A DNA stretch of 64,000 bases from Shewanella psychrotolerans (GCF_019457595.1 NZ_CP080419.1:62001-126000), one strand, 5' to 3'. Shown: positions 16,583 through 25,763, counted from the first letter of the stretch. The notes: generated by a model from the sequence alone, not told the origin. Translations and numbers: made by a program.

Positions 16583-17452
16583 ATGAGTCGTATTGCAAAT
16601 TTGATGATGTCGTTAGCGGCAAAAGAGGGCGTTAATGATACTGCCGTTGAGGGGATCAAGGTGTTTCGCAGCTCAACCTATGGCTCTCGCGGACCTATGT
16701 GTTATTCCCAAGGTATCCTGATTGTGGGTCAGGGCAAGAAGCGGGTGTATTTAGACGACAAGGTACTCGACTACGATCCGCACAACTCTTTGGTGATGAC
16801 GGTGCCGATGCCAGTTGAATGTGAAACATTTGCGTCGGTCGAAGAGCCCGTATTAGTACTAATGATCGATATCGATTTAGCTCAGCTTAATCAGCTTATT
16901 CGCGTGATGGACGAGTATAACAAGGTGCCAAAAGATCTTAATGAGTCGCGTCAGTCTGGTTATTTTGTCGCAGCTAATAGTGAAGATATGGAGTGCTGTG
17001 TCGAACGCTTGTTATTGGCGCTGCAATCGCCACTAGAGGCGCAGGTTTTGGGTAAACCTATGTTGCTGGAGCTATTATATCGTCTTTTAAGTTTGCCTAA
17101 TGCGGCACCGTTGTATGCGTTAGCGTTAAGTCATACTCGCTTGTCACGTATTGATAAGGCGTTGAGCTTTTTACATCGAAATTATGGTGATAGCGTCGAA
17201 GTAGAGCAGCTTGCCGCCTTGGTTAACATGAGTCCTTCTGCATTTCATCGCTGTTTTAAAGAGGTTACAGCCTCTTCGCCGATTCAGTATTTAAAGAAAA
17301 TACGGCTTAACAAAGCAAGAGAGCTACTCCAACAGCAAAAAATGAAGGTAAAAGAGGTGGCTATAGAGGTTGGCTATGAGAGTGCAGCACAATTTAGTCG
17401 AGAGTTTAAGCGCTATTTCAATCAGAGTCCGGGCGAGTGTGCCCGGCTCTAG
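16583..17452 (+). CDS. AraC-family transcriptional regulator, YqhC-like
   Basis: 289 aa. The N-terminal AraC-type sensing domain (residues about 20-155, with YSQGILIVGQGKKRVYLDD) is followed by two helix-turn-helix units at about 185-285 (ALVNMSPSAFHRCFKEVT and AIEVGYESAAQFSREFKRYF). Ending GECARL is typical. The start is ATG 16583 behind AGGGGG; GTG 16580 is also in frame. Divergent placement next to the yqhD-like gene, with a 190-bp shared upstream region, suggests it activates that gene in response to aldehydes, as reported for E. coli YqhC. Confidence 0.85.
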   Translation: MSRIANLMMSLAAKEGVNDTAVEGIKVFRSSTYGSRGPMCYSQGILIVGQGKKRVYLDDKVLDYDPHNSLVMTVPMPVECETFASVEEPVLVLMIDIDLAQLNQLIRVMDEYNKVPKDLNESRQSGYFVAANSEDMECCVERLLLALQSPLEAQVLGKPMLLELLYRLLSLPNAAPLYALALSHTRLSRIDKALSFLHRNYGDSVEVEQLAALVNMSPSAFHRCFKEVTASSPIQYLKKIRLNKARELLQQQKMKVKEVAIEVGYESAAQFSREFKRYFNQSPGECARL

Positions 17453-17487
17453 TTGTAACGATTGGACCTATTGCTGTGGGATGAAAA

Positions 17488-18009
17488 TCACAGCTTAATA
17501 CACTGTAGTAACACCACGAAAGGTGGCATGTTGTTATGGGCTATGCTGTGGCCTTCTGGTTCTGTGCGGCGCTTTTGGTGTTGACGCATACCAACATCAT
17601 CACCTTCTCCCGTCGCGTACTCAGGCTCATTTCCCGAGTCATAGTAGTACCAATCATCGTAGACGTGGGTATGTTTTGGCAATTCTTGTATCGTCAGCTT
17701 GTGCTTCTCGGTTCCGCCAATGGTATTGAGTTTACGCACTGACAGGTCATTGTCTTGGTTATTTACCGCCAGCGGAAAACGACCGCGGCCTTTATCATAG
17801 GCCTGCCAACCTTCTGGGCATGACGCGAGATCGAAATAGGCGATAGTCTTGGTTGGAATGATGCTTCCCGCATTGGCTATCTGCTTACTTAGGGCTGCAA
17901 GTTGTTGACTATTGGCGACGTTGGCTTTCTGTAGTTCTGTGTACTTTAGATAGCCAAACAGCGCGAGTGCCGCGGTGAGTATAACTGTAAAGAGTAGGTT
18001 CCATTTCAT
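17488..18009 (-). CDS. membrane-anchored protein with phage tail-collar-like domain
   Basis: 173 aa from the ATG at 18009, which has AAGGA 8 nt upstream. Residues about 4-22 form one transmembrane or signal-anchor helix, followed by a short coiled region. From about residue 50 it resembles the C-terminal collar/fibre-tip domain of phage tail proteins: SCPEGWQAYD, a GxGRFPLA-like strand, ELPKHTHVYD and a closing NMPPFVVLLQCI. No other phage gene is nearby, so this is not a prophage remnant in an obvious sense. It may be a domesticated surface or periplasmic trimerising module. Function unknown. Confidence 0.65.
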   Translation of the reverse strand: MKWNLLFTVILTAALALFGYLKYTELQKANVANSQQLAALSKQIANAGSIIPTKTIAYFDLASCPEGWQAYDKGRGRFPLAVNNQDNDLSVRKLNTIGGTEKHKLTIQELPKHTHVYDDWYYYDSGNEPEYATGEGDDVGMRQHQKRRTEPEGHSIAHNNMPPFVVLLQCIKL

Positions 18010-18389
18010 TGTAGACGTCCTTGTATGATCCATCTTCGCCAGCATAGAACAGAGAAGATGAATTTTATTTTATTGTTTTTATTAGCTTAAATTACGCCAT
18101 TCATTTCCATTCCGCAAGGATTGACGCGCTAGCAAGGTAAGCATTTTTTACCTCCTCCCATCTGAGTGACACTTTTGAAGTATTACTGTTAATTATTTTT
18201 ACCTAAAGTATGACATGCTTAACAATTATTTGGTTAATCGGGTGCTAGGTGTTGTAACTCGAAGCCAGTTCACGTTTTATATGTCTTGTAAATGATACTT
18301 TTGTGTTCCGCAAAAGGATGTGTATCTCTTTTAAGTCTTATTTATTCAATGGCTTTGCAACTCAAGGTCTGGTTCAGTTAGGAATTACT
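18010..18389. other. divergent intergenic region
   Basis: About 380 bp between the collar-like gene (minus) and the radical SAM gene (plus). It must contain both promoters. It is AT-rich, and I see no convincing operator; a short AAATGATAC stretch near 18290 is too little to call a Fur box. The frame of the radical SAM gene stays open from GTG 18303 but without a ribosome binding site there. Confidence 0.5.
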
Positions 18390-19727
18390 ATGTCGTCAAT
18401 TGTTCAAGCGGTTTCTGGTGGATTGATCAAGCCGTATCAAGCCAATATTACCGTCCCCAACTGGATGCTAAGCTCGATGGAACGAGTGATGCAGTATTAT
18501 GTCGATAAGAATTTGCGACTCGATACTCAATCTGCATCGATGATGCCTGCACCTATAGAAGGCAAGAAGTACATGTTGTATGCCCATGTGCCTTTTTGTC
18601 ATACGCTCTGCTCTTTTTGCACTTTCCACCGCTTCCTGTTTAAAGAGGATAAGGCGCGTGCCTATTTCATCTCCCTGCGCAAAGAGATGGATATGGTGAA
18701 ATCCTTAGGTTATGACTTTGAATCTATGTATATCGGTGGCGGCACGACAACCGTATTGGAAGATGAGCTGGCACGCACCATAGAACATGCGAAAAAGCTC
18801 TTTCCTAGCATTAAAGAGGTGTCGTGTGAATCAGATCCACAGCATCTCGATAGCCCTGGTTTTAAGTTGCTCGAAGGCTTAGTGGATCGTATGTCTATCG
18901 GCGTTCAAAGCTTTAATGATGACATTTTAGCGATGACAGATCGTTTAGAGAAATTCGGTTCTGGTCAACAGACTTTTGACAAGATCATGGCGGCTAAAGA
19001 GCTATTTCCAATTATCAATGTGGATTTAATCTTCGGCTTTAGAGGTCAAACCGATGAGGTGATTCAGCACGATTTGGATATGGCCTCACGCTTAGACCCT
19101 CGCCAAATTACCACCTATCCTTTGATGATCACTCATCAAACTCGTAAGAGCGTTAAAGGTAAGCTTGCCGCGCCTCAGGGGGATATGACGCGTCAGTACA
19201 CTCAAATCCTAAACAGTCTGACGGGTCAATATAATCAGTTGTCAGCTTGGGCATTTGGTAAGGCCAACAACGAAGGCTTCGATGAGTATGTGATCGATTA
19301 CGACGAGTATCTAGGTGTCGGCTCTGGATCATTTAGTTTCCTGAACGACACCCTGTATGTGAATAACTTCTCTCTGCGCAAGTATCAGGAAAACATTGCC
19401 GCAGGTCGTATGGGGGTTGAGCAGCAGAAGAACTATAGCAAGAAAGATGTGATGCAGTATCGCTTCTTATTGGGCATGTTCTCTGGGCGTCTATCACGTA
19501 AATATTTCCGTGAAACCTTTGGTGTTAATCTCGACTTTGCTCTGTTTAAAGAGATGACCTCGATGAAGGCGATCGGTGCCATCAAGAATGATCCTAGCGA
19601 TCCCGATAACCTGATCGTTACAGATAATGGTAAGATGATGGGCCTCTTGATGATGAAAGAGTTCTACTCAGGCATGGATAACGTGCGGGCGCAGCTGCGT
19701 AAGCCGCTTAAGCCCTGTGATATGTAA
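18390..19727 (+). CDS. HemN-like radical SAM protein (coproporphyrinogen III oxidase family)
   Basis: 445 aa from ATG 18390, preceded by TTAGGAA. The radical SAM cluster motif is CHTLCSFC (C70, C74, C77), followed by the SAM-binding GGGTTT segment and the family run MSIGVQSFNDDIL. These match the HemN/HemW/HutW superfamily. Genuine HemN has an N-terminal arm and CxxxCxxCxC, whereas this protein has Thr after the third Cys (CSFCTF). It may therefore be a heme-chaperone or heme-degrading relative rather than the coproporphyrinogen oxidase. It is a single-gene unit ending in a terminator. Confidence 0.8.
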   Translation: MSSIVQAVSGGLIKPYQANITVPNWMLSSMERVMQYYVDKNLRLDTQSASMMPAPIEGKKYMLYAHVPFCHTLCSFCTFHRFLFKEDKARAYFISLRKEMDMVKSLGYDFESMYIGGGTTTVLEDELARTIEHAKKLFPSIKEVSCESDPQHLDSPGFKLLEGLVDRMSIGVQSFNDDILAMTDRLEKFGSGQQTFDKIMAAKELFPIINVDLIFGFRGQTDEVIQHDLDMASRLDPRQITTYPLMITHQTRKSVKGKLAAPQGDMTRQYTQILNSLTGQYNQLSAWAFGKANNEGFDEYVIDYDEYLGVGSGSFSFLNDTLYVNNFSLRKYQENIAAGRMGVEQQKNYSKKDVMQYRFLLGMFSGRLSRKYFRETFGVNLDFALFKEMTSMKAIGAIKNDPSDPDNLIVTDNGKMMGLLMMKEFYSGMDNVRAQLRKPLKPCDM

Positions 19728-19752
19728 GGGGCATTTGCCATCTGAGCTAAAG

Positions 19753-19778
19753 AGGCTGATCATAGATCAGCCTTTTTT
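19753..19778 (+). terminator. intrinsic terminator after radical SAM gene
   Basis: AGGCTGAT / ATCAGCCT with a 5-nt loop and a T run, 25 bp after the stop codon. Confidence 0.85.
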
Positions 19779-19796
19779 ATTGCCGGAGCCTTACCA

Positions 19797-20420
19797 ATGC
19801 AGGCCTTTGAATCCCTGTTTGCACAATTTCTACAAGGTATCACACCAAGCGATGCTGCCCATGACCTGCAGCATGTTACCCGTGTGGTGAAAACGGCCAA
19901 GCGCCTGCGCGCAAGCGAATCTGCCTGCGCCGAAGTGGTGGTGCCTGCGGCTTGGTTGCATGACTGTGTGGCTTTGGCCAAAGACGATCCTCAGCGTCAC
20001 CTCAGCTCAACCTTGGCTGCCCACAAGGCGATCGCTTTTCTCACCGAGGTTGGCTATCCAGAGCAGTATTTGGCGGCGATTCATCATGCCATTTTAGCCC
20101 ACAGCTATAGTGCTGGTATCGCCCCCGAAACGCTGGAAGCCAAGATAGTGCAAGACGCCGACAGGCTAGATGCTCTGGGCGCCATTGGCGTGGTGCGTTG
20201 CCTGCAGGTGGGCACCTCTTTGGGGCGAGCCCTGTATCATTCGGAAGATCCCTTATGCCACTCTAGAGTGGTGGATGATAGCCGCTACACCTTAGATCAC
20301 TTTAAACAGAAGCTGTATACCTTAGCCGATACCATGCAAACTGCGGCCGCGAGAGAGGAGGCGAAGCATCGTACCAGAGTGATGCAAGACTTTCTCGCGC
20401 AGTTGGCCGAGGAGATTTAA
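19797..20420 (+). CDS. HD-domain phosphohydrolase, YedJ-like
   Basis: 207 aa. HD-superfamily metal ligands are visible: His26 (HDLQHVTRV), H55-D56 (WLHDCVALAKD) and D120 (IVQDADRLDALGAIG). The order and spacing match E. coli YedJ, a metal-dependent phosphohydrolase of uncertain physiological substrate. It starts at ATG 19797, 19 bp after the preceding terminator, so its promoter must overlap that terminator region or lie upstream. Codon use is noticeably richer in G and C at third positions (CTG, GCC, GGC) than the neighbouring genes, a pattern shared with the next two genes. Confidence 0.85.
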   Translation: MQAFESLFAQFLQGITPSDAAHDLQHVTRVVKTAKRLRASESACAEVVVPAAWLHDCVALAKDDPQRHLSSTLAAHKAIAFLTEVGYPEQYLAAIHHAILAHSYSAGIAPETLEAKIVQDADRLDALGAIGVVRCLQVGTSLGRALYHSEDPLCHSRVVDDSRYTLDHFKQKLYTLADTMQTAAAREEAKHRTRVMQDFLAQLAEEI

Positions 20421-20521
20421 ATAAGCTTTTTAGGCTGTCAGGGTGAATAATCACTAGGCTTTGCAGCGTCGTTGTGAATAGGGTAGTTTGGTGACTTCTT
20501 TATTTTGTACAGGGAAATCAG

Positions 20522-20803
20522 ATGATAGTACGTATAGGTGAATTTCAGGCCGCCACAGGTCAGGCTGACGAATTAAAGGCCTTCCTTTTATCTTTAAGTG
20601 ATTATATTTGCGCATCGCCCGGCTGCCTCAGTTACGAAGTCTTGTGTCCGCTCGATGAAGTAGGGCGCTTCGTGGTGGTCGAGCGTTGGGCGTCTGCCGA
20701 GCAGCACCGCGCCTCGGTGCAGGCTTACCCCAGTGACAAGATGCAAGAGGCCATGGCGCTCTTCGCCGCGCCGCCAAGCGGCAGCTATTACGCGCTGGCT
20801 TAG
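20522..20803 (+). CDS. antibiotic biosynthesis monooxygenase (ABM) domain protein, YgiN-like
   Basis: 93 aa, one ABM ferredoxin-like domain: a beta strand with FQAATGQADELKAFL, a helix, then SPGCLSYEVL, FVVVERWAS and a helix with HRASVQAY. Family members such as E. coli YgiN act as quinol monooxygenases, but many have no known substrate. Start at ATG 20522. GC-rich codon use like the gene before. No partner gene suggests a pathway. Confidence 0.8.
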   Translation: MIVRIGEFQAATGQADELKAFLLSLSDYICASPGCLSYEVLCPLDEVGRFVVVERWASAEQHRASVQAYPSDKMQEAMALFAAPPSGSYYALA

Positions 20804-20823
20804 CTGAAGCGAAGGCAACAGAG

Positions 20824-20995
20824 ATGATCTACTTTGAGACACAGCGGCTGCTCTGCCGCACCTTTGAATTGGCGTATGTAGACGCCAAAGGGCGCCTACA
20901 TTACCTTAATGGCTGATGTGCCAGCCCTTTACCTGAAATGTGGCTTTGAATACTCGCGACCGGCGAGTGAAGGCATGTATCTGCAGCAGCCTTAA
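20824..20995 (+). pseudogene. remnant of a GNAT acetyltransferase gene
   Basis: The first 15 codons from ATG 20824 read MIYFETQRLLCRTFE, a typical GNAT N-terminus. They run into a hairpin-forming stretch and a stop at about 20914. In a shifted frame the segment ending at 20995 reads ALYLKCGFEYSRPASEGMYLQQP, a typical GNAT C-terminus (YxxxGF). The whole middle, including the acetyl-CoA loop, is missing. So this is a deleted and frameshifted gene, not an active enzyme. Confidence 0.75.
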
Positions 20996-21129
20996 TTAGT
21001 TGAGCTGGCCTTCAGGCCTTGATATAAATGAAGCTCGGCAGGCCCCGTTTATTTAGGTTGTGGGCCTATAACCTCATTCTTGTTTAGGCGATCTTATCTT
21101 CTGTTGATCCGCTATTACCCGGAGCATTC

Positions 21130-21969
21130 ATGGCCAATATCTTGCTGGTTGCCAATCTTAATTGTGATCGTATCCTTAGGCTCAATAAACCGTTAGAGAT
21201 GGGTGGACGTTTCCATTATCAAGATGGTGGGCTGAGGCTCGGGGGCGGTGGTGCCAATACGGGTATTGGACTCGTGTGGGCTGGACATGATGTTGGATTA
21301 GTCAGTCAAGTTGGGCGAGACAAAATTGGTGACTGGCTGCTTGCTGAGGCCAGCACAATGGGGATCGATTGCCGCCTAATACAGCGCTATGAACAAAATA
21401 CTTGTGAGATGTTGTTGGTGATGACCCCTGATGGCGAGCGCACTATTATTCGTCCTGAACGTCCCATATTTGAATTAGCAGCACCACCTAAATGGTCTCA
21501 GTGGGATGCGCTCTATATTAATTCCTCTGCAGAAGGGGCCGTTAGCTGGGCTAAGACGGCACTAAATGACTGTTTAGTATTGGCCCAATTAGCGAAAGAT
21601 AATAGACCTAGGCCTTGTCACTATTTAATTGCGTCGAAGTCTGATATGGCAGGTCGTAGTGATCTATCGCCTTGGGAGTATGGGTTAACCATCGCAGGTG
21701 AAAGCTTGTGCGGCTTTATCATCACAGATGGTGAATCTGGTGCAATGCTTTACCAAGCCGACGGTGAGGCGGTAGTTGCTGCACAGCCCGCTGACGTGGT
21801 TGACACCACTGGTGCTGGAGATGCGTATGCCGCTGGGTTAATCCATGGCTTAATGCTAGGTGAGAGTGTTATTGAGGCGATGGAGGAGGGGGCTCGTTGG
21901 GCCGCCTTCGCTGTTGCCACTCAAAGCTCTATTCCTGGCAAAGGGCTAAAGCAATACCTATCTGTTTAA
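21130..21969 (+). CDS. PfkB-family carbohydrate kinase
   Basis: 279 aa ribokinase-fold kinase. The N-terminus has the GGGGANTGIGLVWAGHDVG substrate motif and GRDKIGDW; the C-terminus has DTTGAGDAYAAGLIHG with the anion hole and catalytic Asp. Length is close to short PfkB proteins. The specific sugar or nucleoside cannot be told. CCGGAG precedes ATG 21130. Single gene with a possible terminator at 22091. Confidence 0.85.
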   Translation: MANILLVANLNCDRILRLNKPLEMGGRFHYQDGGLRLGGGGANTGIGLVWAGHDVGLVSQVGRDKIGDWLLAEASTMGIDCRLIQRYEQNTCEMLLVMTPDGERTIIRPERPIFELAAPPKWSQWDALYINSSAEGAVSWAKTALNDCLVLAQLAKDNRPRPCHYLIASKSDMAGRSDLSPWEYGLTIAGESLCGFIITDGESGAMLYQADGEAVVAAQPADVVDTTGAGDAYAAGLIHGLMLGESVIEAMEEGARWAAFAVATQSSIPGKGLKQYLSV

Positions 21970-22429
21970 GCAAGGTGATATTGTCATTATAGTGTCACGC
22001 AGCGTGATTAAAGTGTTTATATAGGTCGCAAGTCACTCCCTGACCTTGTTATGTATAGCTTCTTTCTAACATTGATTTTTTTCTGTTCTCGCCCCGATAT
22101 CCTAGGGGCTTTTTTTTGTGTCAATGACACTCGACGATGATGAGTATGTGGGGTGCCGACTTTGCCGTTGAAACTGTCATCAAGGAAAATCTATTCAACC
22201 ACAGTTATAGCCTTGGACTTGTATTATCGAGTTCAAATAAAAACTAAGCTCGAAAGATCAACAAACCCGACTAAGAATTGATGGATTAATCACTATAAAA
22301 TCATTATCTTCTATACCTGCATATTGGAATGTAGCCCTCTACTTTTTGGTTAATAAGACCGAAGAGACAATGGCGAATAGCGGCTGAGTCTGGCTAGACC
22401 ATAGCTAAAGTAGTGGCATAGGATGCTTT
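21970..22429 (+). other. 460-bp intergenic region
   Basis: Contains one clear intrinsic terminator at 22091-22117. Upstream of it is about 120 bp of non-coding DNA with -10-like elements (CATTATAGT near 21994, TATATA near 22019). After the terminator I see only a 36-codon open frame (22137-22247) with no ribosome binding site. It could hold a small RNA ending at the terminator, or a long 3' UTR of the kinase gene. Confidence 0.4.
22091..22117 (+). terminator. intrinsic terminator
   Basis: GCCCC-N9-GGGGC followed by eight T. It lies 120 bp after the kinase stop, unusually far for a simple gene terminator. Confidence 0.75.
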
Positions 22430-23122
22430 ATGATAAAACCAATGATAGAAAGAATATCGGGATTGTATGCTGGTGATGAGTCAAAGCAGTTTGATGGCGT
22501 CAGCAGTATGATAGATGCTAAGCAACCGCGGCAGCAATTGGTTGTGGGTGAGTTAACCGTTGAGCATGACTCTCAATCAGATCCCAAGCATCATGGTGGT
22601 GTCGACCGCGTATTACATCACTTTCCTCGTGAGCATTATGGTCAGTATCGCCGCTGGGATATGATGAGTGGCTTTAAAGATGCGCCAGCTATGGGAGAAA
22701 ACATTAGTACCGTTGGGCTTGATGAAACCATGGTGAATATCGGTGATATTCTGGCAATCGGTGAGGTTATTGTGCAAGTTACCCAGCCCCGCTCCCCCTG
22801 CTTTAAGCTTAATCACCAGTTTGGCCATACCGAGTTTGCCTTGGCGATGCAGACCAGTGGGTTATGTGGTTGGTTTTATCGCATTTTAACTCCAGGGGTG
22901 ATTAACTCAAGCGATGGTATATCTCTCGTTGGACGCCACAGCGATATCACCGTGCGTCACGCTATGGCAATTTACTTTGCTACGGAATTTAATGCTGTTG
23001 AATATGACAGGCTTGTTTGTTGCGAAGGCTTGGCCCAATCTTGGGTGACGAGTTTGCAGCGACGTTTGCAGAATAAAAAAATAGAGCCTTGGCAAATGCG
23101 CCTTTTTGGTGCTGATAGCTAG
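22430..23122 (+). CDS. MOSC-domain protein, YiiM-like
   Basis: 230 aa. KHHGGVDRVLHHFPREHY, AMGENISTVGLDE and the MOSC cysteine motif TQPRSPCFKLN are those of YiiM and YuaD-type MOSC proteins. These bind molybdenum cofactor and give resistance to N-hydroxylated base analogues such as 6-N-hydroxylaminopurine. The conserved Cys is in RSPC. Start ATG 22430 or ATG 22442; no decisive ribosome binding site. As a likely Moco enzyme it would depend on the moa genes 5 kb away. Confidence 0.88.
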   Translation: MIKPMIERISGLYAGDESKQFDGVSSMIDAKQPRQQLVVGELTVEHDSQSDPKHHGGVDRVLHHFPREHYGQYRRWDMMSGFKDAPAMGENISTVGLDETMVNIGDILAIGEVIVQVTQPRSPCFKLNHQFGHTEFALAMQTSGLCGWFYRILTPGVINSSDGISLVGRHSDITVRHAMAIYFATEFNAVEYDRLVCCEGLAQSWVTSLQRRLQNKKIEPWQMRLFGADS

Positions 23123-23176
23123 GGTATATGAGTAACATATTTCAAATAATAGATGAATAATCAAGGAGGTAAATTC

Positions 23177-23539
23177 GTGGCGGAGTATGGTGAATTAGCG
23201 AGAGATGATAAGAATATGGGCGTGGCGGTACATCTTGCCAGCTTTTCAGGTTATCTCATTCCATTAGGGTCTATTTTGGGGCCTTTGATTGTATGGTTGA
23301 TGAAGCGAGAAGAGATTGAGTTTGTTGATCAATGTGGTCGCAACTGTTTGAATTTTAAGATTAGTGTCATGATATATGCGATGATAAGTATGATCTTAAT
23401 GTTTGTCGGTATTGGCTTTCTCTTGCTGGGTATTTTGGCCATTTTTGATATTGTAGTGACGATTATTGCCGCCATGAAGGCGAGCGAGGGGATTAGTTAT
23501 CAATATCCTCTGTCGATAAAGTTTTTTAAGCCCGAGTGA
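23177..23539 (+). CDS. DUF4870 small membrane protein
   Basis: 120 aa with a GTG start at 23177: a near-perfect AAGGAGGT lies 6 nt before it, which rules against ATG 23153 inside the same frame. Three hydrophobic segments (about residues 20-45, 62-85, 85-105), with FVDQCGRNCLNF between the first and second as in DUF4870 proteins. Function unknown. It is 54 bp after the MOSC gene and may be co-transcribed. Confidence 0.85.
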   Translation: MAEYGELARDDKNMGVAVHLASFSGYLIPLGSILGPLIVWLMKREEIEFVDQCGRNCLNFKISVMIYAMISMILMFVGIGFLLLGILAIFDIVVTIIAAMKASEGISYQYPLSIKFFKPE

Positions 23540-23559
23540 ACTTGATTTGTCGTTAGAGA

Positions 23560-23588
23560 AAAAAAGCCCGTGTTAAGCGGGCTTTTTT
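23560..23588. terminator. bidirectional terminator between DUF4870 gene and chemoreceptor gene
   Basis: AAAAAAGCCCG / CGGGCTTTTTT with a 7-nt loop; A and T runs on both sides serve the convergent genes. Confidence 0.85.
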
Positions 23589-23602
23589 AGTTTTAATCTT
23601 AG

Positions 23603-25519
23603 TTACACTTTAAAACCAGCGACTAAGGCATCTAACCTAAGCGCCAATTGATTTAACGACTGACTCGCTTGTGCCACAGCTTGCGAAGTCTCAGTGGTTC
23701 TTTGAGTGATTTCGCTGATCTCGGTGACGTTACGATTAATATCTTCAACAACGGTAGACTGCTCTTCCGTCGCGGCGGCCACTTGAATATTCATGTCGCT
23801 AATGGCTCCTATTTGTTGGGTAATCTCGCTGAGAGAATGGCTCGCTTCATCTACCGCTTCTACGCCCTCTTGGCTACGACTCTTACTTTGCGTCATGGCC
23901 TGCACAGCTCTGGCTGCTTCGGCTTGCAGATTATCGATCATCTTCTGTACTTCATCGGTGGAGTCAGCAGTACGAGAGGCCAGATTACGTACCTCTTCTG
24001 CGACGACAGCAAATCCTCGGCCAGCCTCACCAGCACGAGCAGCCTCAATGGCCGCGTTAAGTGCTAACAAGTTGGTTTGCTCGGAAACGGCCCTAATCAC
24101 ATCCAAAATACTGCCAATAGAGGTGGTGTGAGTCGCAAGAGATTCGATAACATTGCCAACTTGTTCAACATCTTTTGATAGCTGATTTATGGTATCCCGA
24201 GCACGAGTGACGACAACCTGACCTGCATTCGATTCGTCGTCAGCTTCTTTTGCGTTATCGGCGGCTTGGGCTGCATTACCAGCGATTTCATGAACAGTGG
24301 CCCCCATTTCATTTATCGCTGTCACCACCATCATGGTTTGATCTTTTTGCAGCTGGCTGTCATCTAAAGTCTGTTGTGCTTGTTCGGCAACATCTTTAGC
24401 CGCCTGACTCAACTGCACGCTGGTGTCGGTCACTTCAATAATAGAGCGCTGGATCTTTTCTATGAAGCTATTAAAACCTTTGGCTAGCTGCGTGAGCTCA
24501 TCATTTCCTTCGACGGGTAAGCGTTGGCGAAGATCACCTTCACCTTGGCCGATATCTTGTAGCATGTCAGCGACTTTTGCGATGGGCTTACTGACTGAAC
24601 TGGCGACAAACGTAGAGAGACCGATAAATACAACGGCGATAACCAAGGTCGAAAGTAAGATTTTAAAAGCAGACTCTTCAAGTAAGGCGAACACCTCGCT
24701 TTCTGGAACCTCTGCGATTAGATACCAGTCCATTGAGGGAATATAACTACTGGCCACTAACATCGACTTACCATCAACTTCGGTTCTGGTGAGGTTAAAA
24801 TTGCTTCGAGATAGCAGTGAGTTGGTATTTGCCTCTGGATAGAGTGAAGCTAAGCTGGCTTGGCCTATTTGACTGGTATTTTGATGGAGTTTTACTTGTC
24901 CTTTTGCATCGACAAGGTAGACAAATCCGCTATCTTCAATTTTAAATGAGCCCAATAGGCGCACCATATCATCGAGGGATTTTGCTAGGCCGACTAAACC
25001 TCTATCATTGGGTTGTTGATAGTTGATAAACAGTTTTACTTCGCCGTTGGCCTCGGTAAAGACGTTCAACATACGCTCTTGGCCGCTATCGCGATAACCG
25101 AAGAACCAGCCATCTTGATCTGGTGTCAAGACTCGCAAGAAACCATCTTGGGTGTAATAGGCCGCGGTTTCCCGATCGGCATAGGAGGCCTGTGCAAGTT
25201 TATATTGCTTCTGCAGCCCTTTGAGTTGGTCGATGACCAGTGACTCACTTTTTTCTGGACGTCCTTCGACTAGCCACTGTTTAAGCATTTTACTGTTGGC
25301 TAATTGCTCTGCTGCATTCATTAACACAGAGATATCCATTTCGACTTTATTTCGGATAGCGTGCAAAGTGTTGGGGAGCTCAGAAGTCAGCATTCGCTGT
25401 TCGACAACCTCTTTAGCACTGCGCTGGCTGAGTACGCCTACCAGTACAGTTGAGAGCAGCACCGCAACGGTTACCGTTAACAATATTTTTTGTTTGATCG
25501 TTAGCATATTAAGCTTCAT
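23603..25519 (-). CDS. methyl-accepting chemotaxis protein with periplasmic dCache sensor
   Basis: 638 aa chemoreceptor. Residues about 10-28 are transmembrane helix 1, and a roughly 250 aa periplasmic double-Cache-like sensor follows (Y-T-Q-D-G-F strand, then [18 protein letters not shown] in the membrane-proximal part). Helix 2 is near 280-305 ([15 protein letters not shown]), then HAMP ([21 protein letters not shown]) and a signalling domain with the hairpin tip [19 protein letters not shown]. It lacks a C-terminal xWxxF tether (ends LVAGFKV). Ligand unknown; I do not see a clear amino-acid-binding Cache motif. Single gene. Confidence 0.9.
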   Translation of the reverse strand: MKLNMLTIKQKILLTVTVAVLLSTVLVGVLSQRSAKEVVEQRMLTSELPNTLHAIRNKVEMDISVLMNAAEQLANSKMLKQWLVEGRPEKSESLVIDQLKGLQKQYKLAQASYADRETAAYYTQDGFLRVLTPDQDGWFFGYRDSGQERMLNVFTEANGEVKLFINYQQPNDRGLVGLAKSLDDMVRLLGSFKIEDSGFVYLVDAKGQVKLHQNTSQIGQASLASLYPEANTNSLLSRSNFNLTRTEVDGKSMLVASSYIPSMDWYLIAEVPESEVFALLEESAFKILLSTLVIAVVFIGLSTFVASSVSKPIAKVADMLQDIGQGEGDLRQRLPVEGNDELTQLAKGFNSFIEKIQRSIIEVTDTSVQLSQAAKDVAEQAQQTLDDSQLQKDQTMMVVTAINEMGATVHEIAGNAAQAADNAKEADDESNAGQVVVTRARDTINQLSKDVEQVGNVIESLATHTTSIGSILDVIRAVSEQTNLLALNAAIEAARAGEAGRGFAVVAEEVRNLASRTADSTDEVQKMIDNLQAEAARAVQAMTQSKSRSQEGVEAVDEASHSLSEITQQIGAISDMNIQVAAATEEQSTVVEDINRNVTEISEITQRTTETSQAVAQASQSLNQLALRLDALVAGFKV

Positions 25520-25712
25520 TGTGTTTACTCACATCTACAATATTCGAATAGTAATTCGGTAGTTTGACTGGCTACATTTAAGGTTAGTCGCTATTTATTC
25601 AATAAGCTCAAACATTTAATGATCTTTAGGTAGGATTTTTCAAACTGTGCGTTTTAGATAACGCTTGTAGGTATAGTGAGCAATTATGATGATTAATGTT
25701 TATAAGCGCAAG

Positions 25713-25740
25713 CTAAAACGCGCCTTAATTCAGGCGCGTT
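25713..25740 (-). terminator. terminator of ETF-QO gene
   Basis: AACGCGCC / GGCGCGTT with an 8-nt loop, followed on the minus strand by a short T run. It lies 24 bp after the ETF-QO stop codon. Confidence 0.7.
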
Positions 25741-25763
25741 AAATGAGTTAACACATTGAGATC

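Noticed and set aside
18280..18300. AAATGATAC-like element as a Fur box before the radical SAM gene
   Set aside because: Too few matches to the 19-bp Fur palindrome.
22137..22247. 36-codon open frame starting MMSMWGADFAV
   Set aside because: No ribosome binding site, no recognised family, follows a terminator; likely chance.
23669..24131. Long plus-strand frames opposite the chemoreceptor
   Set aside because: Antisense shadows of the helical repeat coding sequence; no start context.
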